This document shows positions 45,054 through 53,577 of a stretch of 64,000 nucleotides of DNA, piece by piece; position 1 is the first letter of the stretch; each line of letters starts with the position of its first letter. The DNA is from Henriciella sp. (GTDB lineage Bacteria; Pseudomonadota; Alphaproteobacteria; Caulobacterales; Hyphomonadaceae): contig JAJFFK010000002.1 of NCBI GenBank assembly GCA_021776655.1, forward strand, positions 62,001 to 126,000, written 5' to 3'. The translations under genes and the position numbers were made by a program. The notes beneath the pieces are model-generated. The model was not told where the DNA came from and did no database searches. It worked only from the letters and a program-made list of their open reading frames with translations.

Positions 45054-46565
45054 ATGGACGGCAGTACAACAAGTCTTGATATCGTCGATGTCAGCGAAGA
45101 CAAAGATAGTGACAACAATACAGTTGCAATTATCGGTGGTGGACCTGCAGGCCTGACGGCTGCGTACGAATTGCAAAAGCATAGTTCCAACTTCAAACCA
45201 ATTGTATTGGAAGCCGATAAGATTGTTGGCGGTATCGCCAGAACCGAGTCCTATAAAGGCTACAGGTTCGATATTGGTGGCCACCGATTCTTCACCAAGG
45301 TCTCTGAAGTTGAAGAGATGTGGAAAGAGGTCCTCGGCGATGATTTTATCACGCGCCCTCGCAAGAGCCGGATCTACTACCAGGACAAATATTACGACTA
45401 CCCTCTGAAGATCACCAATGCGCTAGTCAATATTGGGCCGATCGAAGCGGTTCGCATTGGTCTCAGCTACATCAAGGCGCAATTGTTCCCGTCTCGGGTC
45501 GAAGAGAATTTCGAACAATGGGTTTCCAACCGGTTCGGAAAGCGCCTGTTTCAACATTTTTTTGAGACTTACACAGAAAAAGTATGGGGCATTCCGTGCA
45601 CAGAAATTCGCGCTGACTGGGCCGCCCAGCGGATCAAGAACCTATCTCTCTTTAAAGCCGTATGGAATGCCCTGACCGGGCTGAATGATACCGCTAGCCT
45701 TATCGAAGAGTTTGAATATCCCCGCCTCGGCCCCGGCATGATGTGGGAGAAAGCTACCGAGTTGATTGAAGGCAATGGCGGAGAAGTCCGTCTGCAGGAA
45801 TGGGTCAGCCGGGTTTTCCGTGATGGTGATACTGTCACTGAGATTGAAGTTATCCGCGACGTTAATGGCGTGCGTACGCCCTATCGCTTGGCAGCCGACT
45901 ATTTCGTCAACACGATGCCCATCCGTGAACTGGTCGAGTGTATGGAACCTGAACCACCGCAATCGGTTATCGATGCTGCGCGCAAGCTCAAGTATCGCGA
46001 TTTCCTGATCGTCACATTGGTGCTCGATCATGCCGATCCGTTTGATGATAACTGGATTTACATTCACAGCCCGGAAGTCCAAGTCGGGCGTATCCAGAAC
46101 TTCCGTGCATGGTCTGACGAAATGCTGCCGGAACCAGACAAAGCCAGTATCGGCATGGAATTCTTCTGCCATGAAGGTGACGGTTTATGGGAAAAGAGCG
46201 ACGAAGATCTGATCAAGCAAGCTGCACAAGAACTAGAACATTTGGGTCTCGCCACTGCTGCGAGTGCAATTGACGGCACTGTCATTCGCCAAAAGAAAGC
46301 CTATCCGGTCTACGATGGTGAGTACAAAGACGCCTTGGATGAAATTCAGAAATGGGTTCTTTCCCTGACGAATTTTCAGACCGTTGGCCGCAATGGCATG
46401 CACCGCTACAACAATCAGGACCACTCGATGTTGACCGCGATGTTGGCCTCTAGAAATATCATGGGTGAAGATCATGACGTATGGAACGTCAATGTTGAAC
46501 GCTCATACCATGAAGAGTTTACCGTTGAGGAAAAATCCAAAGCGCTTGCGACAGTGTCAGCATAA
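45054..46565 (+). CDS. FAD-dependent UGM/protoporphyrinogen-oxidase-like enzyme (paralog 2)
   Basis: A 503-residue flavoprotein with FAD motif AIIGGGPAGLTAAYELQ and VGGIARTESYKGYRFDIGGHRFFTK, the latter as in UDP-galactopyranose mutase relatives. Further blocks are KVWGIPCTEIRADWAAQRI, YPRLGPGMMWEKATELI and VGRNGMHRYNNQDHSM at the flavin-contacting C terminus. Preceded by GGGGACA. Monocistronic with its own upstream region. Compared with paralog 1 at 40464 it keeps all blocks but is clearly diverged, which suggests a different sugar substrate. Confidence 0.84.
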   Translation: MDGSTTSLDIVDVSEDKDSDNNTVAIIGGGPAGLTAAYELQKHSSNFKPIVLEADKIVGGIARTESYKGYRFDIGGHRFFTKVSEVEEMWKEVLGDDFITRPRKSRIYYQDKYYDYPLKITNALVNIGPIEAVRIGLSYIKAQLFPSRVEENFEQWVSNRFGKRLFQHFFETYTEKVWGIPCTEIRADWAAQRIKNLSLFKAVWNALTGLNDTASLIEEFEYPRLGPGMMWEKATELIEGNGGEVRLQEWVSRVFRDGDTVTEIEVIRDVNGVRTPYRLAADYFVNTMPIRELVECMEPEPPQSVIDAARKLKYRDFLIVTLVLDHADPFDDNWIYIHSPEVQVGRIQNFRAWSDEMLPEPDKASIGMEFFCHEGDGLWEKSDEDLIKQAAQELEHLGLATAASAIDGTVIRQKKAYPVYDGEYKDALDEIQKWVLSLTNFQTVGRNGMHRYNNQDHSMLTAMLASRNIMGEDHDVWNVNVERSYHEEFTVEEKSKALATVSA

Positions 46566-46726
46566 AGGAATTTCTTCAATTTTTTTGAGCATGTGCTCTT
46601 GGCTAGAAGCCTGCGATCTGCAACATTGCACGTACGCAATGAACTTCGGCGCCAAGGCGTACCCGTCCCGGTAGGGACAGTAGAAGCTAAGTTGTATCAC
46701 CCAGAATGGGTGGTGGGGAGAGTAGA

Positions 46727-47755
46727 GTGACGAACCAGGAAGCTGCGCTGAAAATCAGTGTCGTGATGCCAGCATATTGCGCGGCGCACTATCTCGTGAA
46801 ATCTCTACCCCCGCTTATCGCTCTGCGTGATCAAGGCCTGATCGAAGACGTGATTGTTGTCGATGACGCCTCTCCCGATGACAGCACAGTCAAGACTGCA
46901 CGCGATTTCGGTGCGACAGTGATCAAGGCTGACAGCAATGGTGGCCCGGGCGCTGCACGTAATCTAGCCGCACAGACAGCCTCAAGCGATTTGCTTTGGT
47001 TTGTTGATGCAGATGTCGTGGTTCACCCTGAATCGGTTCACTGTATTGCAGGCGCATTCGAAGACAAGCAGGTGCACGCCCTATTTGGATGCTATGATGA
47101 CAATCCGCCTGCCCGTGGGTTTGCCTCGCAGTATAAGAACCTGATGCACCGCTATTACCATGCACGGGCTGAACGGCTGGCATCCACTTTCTGGTCCGGA
47201 TGCGGTGTAGTTCGGCGCGAGAAATTCCTTGGTTTGGGTGGATTTGATACCAAACAATTCCAAAAGCCTTCGGTTGAAGACATCGAACTTGGCTATCGCA
47301 TACGCAGCGCTGGCGGCTTGATTGTTCTCGACCGCAACTTCCTGTGCACTCACTTAAAAGCATGGTCTCTAAAAGAAGTGGTGATGACCGATGTCTTGAA
47401 GCGTGCCGCGCCTTGGTCAAAACTCCTGGCGACGCGCCCGAAAATGGATAAGGATCTCAACATCTCAAATGAGGAACGGTTTCGCGCTGGCCTCGCCGGA
47501 TTATGGGCGCTTTCAATCATGGTGCTGTGCACAGGCTTGTTCTGGGCAGTCACGCCTTTCATTACAGCTTTTCTCACCCTGGCAATTATGGCCAGTAGCC
47601 TGGAATTATTCAGCTATTTCGTGCGTCGGCGCGGTATATTATTTGGATTCACAGCGATCGCTTTCCACCAAATCTACTACATTTACAGCACGATTACGTT
47701 TTGTTTTGTGACGCTCCAGCACAAATTTATGCCTCAACAATCCATCAACGCTTAA
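46727..47755 (+). CDS. GT2-family glycosyltransferase with C-terminal membrane segments
   Basis: GTG start at 46727 with GGGGAG eight bases upstream. GT-A domain: KISVVMPAYCAAHYL, VIVVDDASPDDS, GGPGAARNLA, LLWFVDADVVVHP (DxD), and the ED-containing PSVEDIELGYRIRSAGG acceptor motif. The C-terminal part (about 260-335) has two to three membrane segments. 342 residues. It probably extends a lipid-linked glycan at the inner membrane. Overlaps the convergent GT-C gene by 4 bp. Confidence 0.88.
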   Translation: MTNQEAALKISVVMPAYCAAHYLVKSLPPLIALRDQGLIEDVIVVDDASPDDSTVKTARDFGATVIKADSNGGPGAARNLAAQTASSDLLWFVDADVVVHPESVHCIAGAFEDKQVHALFGCYDDNPPARGFASQYKNLMHRYYHARAERLASTFWSGCGVVRREKFLGLGGFDTKQFQKPSVEDIELGYRIRSAGGLIVLDRNFLCTHLKAWSLKEVVMTDVLKRAAPWSKLLATRPKMDKDLNISNEERFRAGLAGLWALSIMVLCTGLFWAVTPFITAFLTLAIMASSLELFSYFVRRRGILFGFTAIAFHQIYYIYSTITFCFVTLQHKFMPQQSINA

Positions 47756-49377
47756 TCCAATTGTAACGGCGCCCGCCCACCGAACAAGTATGGCGTCACC
47801 CGATGACCATCCGAGCATTTAATCGTTCGGTTTGCCTGATCAAGCTGCACCAGCGTTAGACGATCTAAGCGCCGTTCGAGACCTTCAATGCTAAACCATG
47901 TCGCATCTGTACCCGCCAATGATCCTTGATATGGTAGCTGCCGCTCAAGTCCCGCTTCTTCGAATCGACCCTTGACCAGCCAAATAGTAGCTGCATCCTC
48001 AAGCACGGTGTCTAACCCACTCAGACAATCAAGGTCAGAGACGATCACCCACGCGGTATCGTTCAATCCATATTTGTGGCGATAGAATAAATAGCCCGGC
48101 ATGGACCATTCAGACACAACCACGAGGTCATCTTGGCCAACCTTCTGCGCCAGCGTTTCCAACTCACTGTGCAACGACTTGTCACTGTTCCAGGGCGTGA
48201 ATGTGTTCTCATACCGAAACCAGCCAAACGACCCAATGCTGACCAGCAAACACAGCCCCAGCACAATTGGCAGGATCAGGCGTGGGGCTTGGCGATATAC
48301 AACCTCAATCGCATAGGCCGAAAGCAGGATAATTATCGGAACGAAATGTAGTACCAAACGCGGCATGATCGGATAGATTTTGGCAGCCGACAAGATGAAT
48401 GAGACAACAATCGGAGCGATAACAATCGCAAACGTCCACGCATTCTTGCGCATCAGCGCGACACTTCCGAAGACCGCCAGGGCAATAAAAACATAAGCTG
48501 ACTCGACCCCAAACAAGGCCCCCATCGTGTCATTGACGAATTGCGGGTACCACACCAAATCACCAAGACTAGTTGGTGGGAATGGCGCGTAGAGGCGATT
48601 GAAATAATGCCCCATACCGCCCTCACTTAATCCTCCCAGCTCGACCTGCTGCTGGTAGATCGAGAGCGCCAGAAAGAGGTAGATGATTGCGGAAAGTACC
48701 GCGCCTGCTACGAGAAGACCGGCGATGCGATACTTCCGCTCCATGACGTTTTTCAGGATTAGAACACCGCCAATTCCTCCCACCACGGCCGGCGCAGCAA
48801 ATGAATAGGCACCGCCGAAAACAAACACCAGGATCAACACACCCAAAGCCATGGTAGGGACTTGCCCATCACGCTGTATTCTCAATGCGATCGACGCAGT
48901 AATAGCCCAGAGCAACAGATCAAATGCATACGGCTTTAGCTCTGCTGAGAAATAGACCAGCATATACGAAATCGAAAAGGCGAAGACCGCCACAAAGGCC
49001 ACAGGCGGCGAAAATTCCGCGCGAGCAATCCGGTAGAAGATGAGCAAAGAGCCCAAACCTGCAAGCAGCGCCGGGAAACGCGCACCATACTCATAATTAT
49101 TGAAGAGGCTGGCAAATCCATCGACCATGAGCAGCCAGCCTGCAGGGGCGACTTGTTTGAAATCCAATGGTGTCAGCAACTGAGCCCCATCACGAACCTC
49201 GAGATTGATCGCCACCATCACCTCATCTAGCCACAACATCCGGCCAAATCCGAAATGCACCAGTCGCAGCAAGCACCCCATGAGCAAAGCCGCGAAAATA
49301 GCGTGCTCCCAGGTTAACCGAGCTGTCGACCGAGCCCAGATATCGCGCCAGACCTTAAAGCTGAAAAACTGAGGCAT
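47752..49377 (-). CDS. ArnT/PMT-like GT-C glycosyltransferase
   Basis: A 541-residue membrane enzyme with about 12 hydrophobic segments and a C-terminal extracytoplasmic domain (about 400-541). The catalytic acidic pair is in MLWLDEVMVAINLE of the first loop, as in ArnT. Later segments include YSFAAPAVVGGIGG and FSAELKPYAFDLLLWAI, the second loop having the KPY pattern frequent in this family. ATG 49377 has GGAG upstream; an in-frame GTG is at 49395. A likely user of polyprenyl-phosphate sugars made by the GT2 at 42951. Confidence 0.85.
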   Translation of the reverse strand: MPQFFSFKVWRDIWARSTARLTWEHAIFAALLMGCLLRLVHFGFGRMLWLDEVMVAINLEVRDGAQLLTPLDFKQVAPAGWLLMVDGFASLFNNYEYGARFPALLAGLGSLLIFYRIARAEFSPPVAFVAVFAFSISYMLVYFSAELKPYAFDLLLWAITASIALRIQRDGQVPTMALGVLILVFVFGGAYSFAAPAVVGGIGGVLILKNVMERKYRIAGLLVAGAVLSAIIYLFLALSIYQQQVELGGLSEGGMGHYFNRLYAPFPPTSLGDLVWYPQFVNDTMGALFGVESAYVFIALAVFGSVALMRKNAWTFAIVIAPIVVSFILSAAKIYPIMPRLVLHFVPIIILLSAYAIEVVYRQAPRLILPIVLGLCLLVSIGSFGWFRYENTFTPWNSDKSLHSELETLAQKVGQDDLVVVSEWSMPGYLFYRHKYGLNDTAWVIVSDLDCLSGLDTVLEDAATIWLVKGRFEEAGLERQLPYQGSLAGTDATWFSIEGLERRLDRLTLVQLDQANRTIKCSDGHRVTPYLFGGRAPLQLD

Positions 49378-49558
49378 CGCTTGCTCCGCTTGCACATATC
49401 CAATCCGTGTTTGATCACATCAGGCTTAAAAACAAGTCAAAACGCGTCTTGAGAGCTTTATGCGCACAAAAATGACGCGTCTGCGCATTTGCCGTGATCG
49501 GCGTGCATGCTAAAGCCCGCGCAGATAGATTACTCAGACACCGTTTCAGGAGCCTCGC

Positions 49559-50947
49559 ATGGCCGATCACCGTACCGAATCTGACACTATGGGCCCGGTT
49601 GAGGTTCCTACTGACAAATACTGGGGTGCGCAGGCACAGCGCAGTCTCGGCAATTTCAAGATTGGCTGGGAGAAACAGCCGCAACCCATCGTTCGCGCCC
49701 TCGGGGTGGTTAAACGCGCCAGCGCCGAAACCAATATGGCGCTCGGCAAGCTCGACGAAAAACTCGGCGCGGCCATCATAACCGCCGCCAATGAAGTCAT
49801 CGAAGGCAAGCTGAACGATCATTTTCCGCTCGTGGTTTGGCAAACCGGGTCGGGGACGCAGTCGAACATGAACGCCAATGAAGTGATCTCGAACCGCGCC
49901 ATCGAAATCCTTGGCGGCGAAATGGGTAGCAAGACGCCCGTGCACCCAAATGACCACGTCAATATGAGCCAAAGCTCGAACGACACATTCCCAACCGCCA
50001 TGCACATTGCCTGCGCCGAAGAGGTCACGCACCGCCTGCTACCAGCGCTACAAAAACTGCACAACGCCTTGAATGACAAGGCGGAAGGCTGGAAACAGAT
50101 CATCAAGATCGGCCGCACCCATACCCAAGACGCAACCCCGGTGACGCTCGGCCAGGAATTTTCCGGCTATGCCAAACAGGTCGAAATGGGCATCAAGCGG
50201 ATCGAGAGCGCCCTGCCCGCCTTGCTTGAATTGGCGCAAGGCGGCACGGCGGTCGGCACCGGCCTCTCGACCCCGATCGGTTTTACCGAGGGCGTCGCGG
50301 CCAAGATCGCGCAGATCACCGGGCTGAATTTCGTCACCGCGCCGAACAAATTTGAAGCCCTCGCTGCGCATGATGCCATGGTGTTTGCCCATGGCGCGAT
50401 CACCACCGCAGCGATGTCCTGCTTCAAGATTGCCAATGACATCCGTTTCCTCGGCTCTGGCCCACGCTCCGGCCTTGGCGAGTTGGCCTTGCCGGAAAAT
50501 GAACCGGGCAGCTCGATCATGCCGGGCAAGGTCAACCCGACCCAATGCGAAGCCCTGACGCAAGTGTGCGTGCATATTCATGGCAACAATGCTGCCATCG
50601 GGTTTGCTGGCAGCCAAGGCCATTTCGAGCTCAATGTGTTCAACCCGATGATGAGCTATAATTTCCTGCAATCGGTCCGCTTGCTCGCCGATGCAGCGGT
50701 CTCGTTTACCGACAATTGTGTGGTCGGCATTGAGCCACGGCTCGACAATATTCAGCGCGGACTGGAAAACTCGCTGATGCTGATCACGCCGCTGAAAGAA
50801 AAATACGGCTATGACCGCGCCGCCAAGATTGCCAAAACAGCGCATAAGAACGGAACCACCTTGCGAGAAGAAGCAATCAAGGATGGTATCCCGGCAGAAG
50901 ACTTTGACGCAATCGTTCGCCCCGAAAACATGATCGGGCCAAAGTAA
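49559..50947 (+). CDS. fumC: Fumarate hydratase, class II
   Basis: Iron-independent TCA-cycle enzyme converting fumarate to malate. The 462-residue length is standard for FumC. Motifs: [69 protein letters not shown] and the fumarase/aspartase signature [15 protein letters not shown] with the catalytic serine. CAGGAGCC ribosome-binding site precedes the ATG. DUF4169, a usual fumC neighbour in alphaproteobacteria, lies 1.3 kb downstream, separated by repeats and a decayed gene. Confidence 0.97.
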   Translation: MADHRTESDTMGPVEVPTDKYWGAQAQRSLGNFKIGWEKQPQPIVRALGVVKRASAETNMALGKLDEKLGAAIITAANEVIEGKLNDHFPLVVWQTGSGTQSNMNANEVISNRAIEILGGEMGSKTPVHPNDHVNMSQSSNDTFPTAMHIACAEEVTHRLLPALQKLHNALNDKAEGWKQIIKIGRTHTQDATPVTLGQEFSGYAKQVEMGIKRIESALPALLELAQGGTAVGTGLSTPIGFTEGVAAKIAQITGLNFVTAPNKFEALAAHDAMVFAHGAITTAAMSCFKIANDIRFLGSGPRSGLGELALPENEPGSSIMPGKVNPTQCEALTQVCVHIHGNNAAIGFAGSQGHFELNVFNPMMSYNFLQSVRLLADAAVSFTDNCVVGIEPRLDNIQRGLENSLMLITPLKEKYGYDRAAKIAKTAHKNGTTLREEAIKDGIPAEDFDAIVRPENMIGPK

Positions 50948-51025
50948 ACCTCCCCTTTCACCCACGCCAAAGCTCCGGGCCGCGTCTCAGCGCCCGGTTC
51001 TACATAGCCCTGAATATACAGAGCA

Positions 51026-51120
51026 AGGTGCGCTCGGTTCCGAGCGCGAACTGACTGCCAGCCTTGTGAGCTGGCGTATAGCACTCATACCCGAGCGCAC
51101 CTGCAGCGGTATGTTTTTTT
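51026..51120 (+). other. Structured element with two mutually exclusive hairpins, then a T-run
   Basis: AGGTGCGCTCGG (51026-51037) pairs perfectly over 12 bp with CCGAGCGCACCT (51091-51102). The same GCGCTCGG (51030-51037) can instead pair with CCGAGCGC at 51040-51047. Inside the long version lies a third stem GCCAGC/GCTGGC (51057-51062 with 51070-51075). Seven T residues (51114-51120) follow. It may be a fumC 3' terminator region, an RNA switch or a mobile palindrome. Confidence 0.5.
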
Positions 51121-51400
51121 GGTCATCCTGCGACGCTCGTGCGCGCCGCAAGTCCGGGCTTAGAAGAATGATCTCGTGGCCATAGCCAACCTGGCGGTTT
51201 GCCAACCAGGCCCTCAGGTCACCACCCGACTGGCACCATCAGCATGGGATTTCGGATGCCCCATAAATAGCGCCAGACCGCTGCTCTCCCCTCAAACCCA
51301 GCCGATCCGGACGCCCTGTATCGAGGGAAGATGGAGCCAGTATATGCCAGGCCCAGAGAGGGAGGATAAGTTTTTTTCACATCCGGCCCCGTCTCCGCAG

Positions 51401-51420
51401 ACCCCAGCGCAGGCTGGGGT
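51401..51420. repeat. Short palindrome, family C
   Basis: ACCCCAGCGCAGGCTGGGGT followed by CCATCGC. Same plan as 8761-8780. Confidence 0.7.
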
Positions 51421-51521
51421 CCATCGCCCGAAGGTGAGATATAGGTAGTGGGTTGTTATAATTATATAATTATTGCCACAAACGCGACCCTTCATCTCGT
51501 TTGGCCGCCACCCGCTATGGA

Positions 51522-51539
51522 TACCCGCCTGCGCGGGCA
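51522..51539. repeat. Short palindrome, family C variant
   Basis: TACCCGCCTGCGCGGGCA preceded by TGGA, a variant of the GGATACC...CTGCGC...GG(G/T)ATC plan in opposite orientation. It lies about 90 bp ahead of the methyltransferase fragment. Confidence 0.5.
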
Positions 51540-51627
51540 TCGGCGGAAACTGGGGGATTGAGGGCTGAGAAATAGGGGTCGGGATGGGGGAGTTCTAAGT
51601 GTTGCTAAACTCTGCTACGCTCAACTG

Positions 51628-51828
51628 ATGGAATTTCAGCGAGTTCGCTTGAGCGAGGGTGGCTACCAGCTCAAACCGCTTGTCATGCGCTATGCTTGGC
51701 CAATGGAGATCGACCTGATGGCCAAGCTGGCTGGATTGAACCTCGAACACCGTTGGGGCAGCTGGGATCGGTCTGGCTTTTCCGCAAAAAGCGACATGCA
51801 CGTTTCGGTATATCGCAAGCCAGGCTGA
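51628..51828 (+). pseudogene. C-terminal remnant of a class I methyltransferase
   Basis: 66 codons reading LVMRYAWPMEIDLMAKLAGL, HRWGSWDRSGFS and DMHVSVYRKPG. This is the typical last ~60 residues of bacterial class I SAM-dependent methyltransferases; the SAM-binding core is missing. The frame remains open about ten codons upstream of the ATG before entering repeat-rich DNA. A 5' deletion is the simplest reading. Confidence 0.65.
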
Positions 51829-51899
51829 CCAGGCACCTGACAGGGCAGACCAACCCGTCTATTTCTATAGCGAATCACTTTCGCAAAAAGGCCCGACCC

Positions 51900-52196
51900 A
51901 TGAACACCGCCCCTATCGGCTCGAAAGCCAACCCGTCAGAGTTTGATGTTATGCCGCGCCTGGCTGATGACGAGCCGTATTTCGTCATTCGCGCCAATGA
52001 CCCTTTGTCGAGCGCTCTGGTTGAATTGCACGCCTATATCGGTGCTGGCCAAGCTGGCGCCGCCCATAACATGCTCGCCGAGATCATGGCGCTGATTTCC
52101 GCCAAAGCGCCGCGCCCGGCCTCCAGCCCAAAATATCGGGAGACCTTCGCGATTTCGCTGGCCATGGAGCAATGGCGCAATTCCCACAAGAACTAG
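51900..52196 (+). CDS. Small hypothetical protein
   Basis: A 98-residue protein with AAAAGG ahead of ATG 51900. The first ~30 residues are polar; then comes an amphipathic helical part SSALVELHAYIGAGQAGAAHNMLAEIMALIS, and an Ala/Pro-rich linker before a short C-terminal helix. No membrane segment. Lies 6 bp before the DUF4169 gene on the same strand and is probably co-transcribed. Not recognised. Confidence 0.65.
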   Translation: MNTAPIGSKANPSEFDVMPRLADDEPYFVIRANDPLSSALVELHAYIGAGQAGAAHNMLAEIMALISAKAPRPASSPKYRETFAISLAMEQWRNSHKN

Positions 52197-52202
52197 GCGC
52201 CA

Positions 52203-52382
52203 ATGGCCACGCCGATCAATCTGGGCAAAGTGCGCAAATCTCGCGCTAAAGCGGATAAGCGGCAACGCGCGGCCGAGAACCGGGTGAAATTTGGCCGTAC
52301 AAAAACCGAGAAAGCCCGTGATGTTCTGAACACATCACGGGCCTCAAAAAGCGTCGATCATGCCAATCTCGAGGATGAATAA
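52203..52382 (+). CDS. DUF4169 family small protein
   Basis: A 59-residue, very basic protein. It begins MATPINLGKVRKSRAKADK and contains RAAENRVKFGRTKTEK, the conserved core of DUF4169, a short alphaproteobacterial family often encoded next to fumC. Function unknown; the charge suggests nucleic-acid or ribosome contact. Its 3' half contains an 11-bp perfect hairpin that appears to be the terminator of the opposing lipoprotein gene. Confidence 0.85.
   Translation: MATPINLGKVRKSRAKADKRQRAAENRVKFGRTKTEKARDVLNTSRASKSVDHANLEDE
52314..52342 (-). terminator. Terminator of the opposing gene embedded in the DUF4169 coding region
   Basis: GCCCGTGATGT / ACATCACGGGC, an 11-bp perfect stem with a 7-nt loop, about 50 bp past the stop of the minus-strand lipoprotein gene. 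On the minus strand it is followed by TTTCTCGGTTTTT. On the plus strand no T-run follows, so only the minus-strand transcript should end here. Confidence 0.6.
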
Positions 52383-52390
52383 CGCCGCGA

Positions 52391-53422
52391 TTAAGACGCC
52401 GCTTCTTCCACGGGCTCGACTGGCTCTGGGCGAGTCAAATCTTCGATAATCTCAAGCCCGTAACGCTGGTCTGACAATTTGCGCAGGGCCTTGGTGAAGG
52501 CTTTAGGCGCGGTTATGCCGTCGTCACTATAGGCCACGGCCAACTGGCTAGACCGGGCATACAGAGACTGCGCGACGGTAAAATCGCTCGAGGCTTCGGC
52601 GCACGCCCCCATGTTGTGGATCACCGCCGGGGCCTCGGGATACTGCTCCGACATCTGCGTCCATGTATTACACGCCGCAACCGGGTCTTTGCGGCCTGCT
52701 TTGACGGCCAGTTCAAAGCGGGGATCTGCGGCAACAATCGGGTCGAGCGCTTTGGCAATGAATTTCGCTCTCACAGTGGCGTTGCGCGGTGCAATATCAA
52801 CGCGAATTGGGCGTAAGGTTTCACTCAAGGCCGACCGGATCAGGTCACCGGACGGGCTAGCACCTATCCCAAATAGTCCACGACGACTGCCCCCGTGGTC
52901 GTGGCCATAGGCTTCGTCACAATGCTCATAGCTGGCATCACCGCCATACGTGCCGGAAAATATTGTCGTCCCGCTATCGACGTCAATCAGACGCGGATGA
53001 ACCTGCACTTCAACCCGTTCAGCTACGCACAATTCTTCAACATCCTCGCGGCGCTCACAGTCAAACAAGCCGTCCCATTCAACACATTTGCTGACCGTCT
53101 GGTAGTATTCATCAAATGTGTGGCTGGTAATGTCGATCTCGCCGGTATAGGTGCCGGCGCGGGCTTGACCCAGGTTATCATAGCTAAAATCCGCAAGGCT
53201 GAACCAAGGCTGGCCGTCAAAGGTCGTATTGGCGAGCATCGCTTCAAACCGGGCCGCATACCAGCCGCCACCGGGGCCACGAAAGCGATCTACTTGCACT
53301 GTTCGGGTTGCTGCTGCAGCTGGGTTCGAGGCCATCAAACGGGCCTCATAGTCGATGCCCGGGGTCGCACAGGCGGCAACCGACATCAGCGCGAACAGAC
53401 TGGCATAAATGGTTTTTTTCAC
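52391..53422 (-). CDS. Lipoprotein of unknown function
   Basis: GTG start at 53422 with an AGGAGAG site. Signal peptide ends in the lipobox SVAAC. 343 residues in two parts: an N-terminal region (about 25-190) with VQVDRFRGPGGGWYAARFE, CVEWDGLFDCERRED and a paired-cysteine pattern that suggests disulfides, and a C-terminal helical part (about 225-330) with TPR-like DPVAACNTWTQMSEQYPEAPAVIHN. The extracytoplasmic N-terminal part recalls CsgG/LpoB-like nucleotide-fold lipoproteins, but I cannot assign it. Confidence 0.75.
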   Translation of the reverse strand: MKKTIYASLFALMSVAACATPGIDYEARLMASNPAAAATRTVQVDRFRGPGGGWYAARFEAMLANTTFDGQPWFSLADFSYDNLGQARAGTYTGEIDITSHTFDEYYQTVSKCVEWDGLFDCERREDVEELCVAERVEVQVHPRLIDVDSGTTIFSGTYGGDASYEHCDEAYGHDHGGSRRGLFGIGASPSGDLIRSALSETLRPIRVDIAPRNATVRAKFIAKALDPIVAADPRFELAVKAGRKDPVAACNTWTQMSEQYPEAPAVIHNMGACAEASSDFTVAQSLYARSSQLAVAYSDDGITAPKAFTKALRKLSDQRYGLEIIEDLTRPEPVEPVEEAAS

Positions 53423-53577
53423 GATTCTCTCCTCCGCCACTGTAGCCAACCTAGTCAAGCGCAGTGAATATGCCCTGAATACAATAGGGCCGTTCAAAGA
53501 CCAACTTTGACGTCAGGTCAGGGTTGCACATGCCATAACTCAGCCACATAGCAGGCTGCAAAACTGATGGAGCTTCT

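Larger units (their letters stand above)
50948..51627. other. Intergenic region with structured element and short palindromes
   Basis: About 680 bp without a credible gene. It contains the alternative-pairing structure at 51026-51120, family-C palindromes at 51401-51420 and 51522-51539, and an AT-rich patch near 51450-51480. It appears to separate fumC from its usual DUF4169 neighbour. Confidence 0.7.

Noticed and set aside
20617-49400. Wzy polymerase or initiating phosphoglycosyl transferase in the glycan region
   Set aside because: The multi-membrane-segment proteins read as GT-C, GT87, UPF0104, Wzx or transporter types; none has the WbaP/HfsE C-terminal catalytic motif or a Wzy layout.
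50048-50965. Long minus-strand open frame (305 codons) opposite fumC
   Set aside because: Lies wholly within the well-supported fumC gene; composition reflects the complement of its codons.
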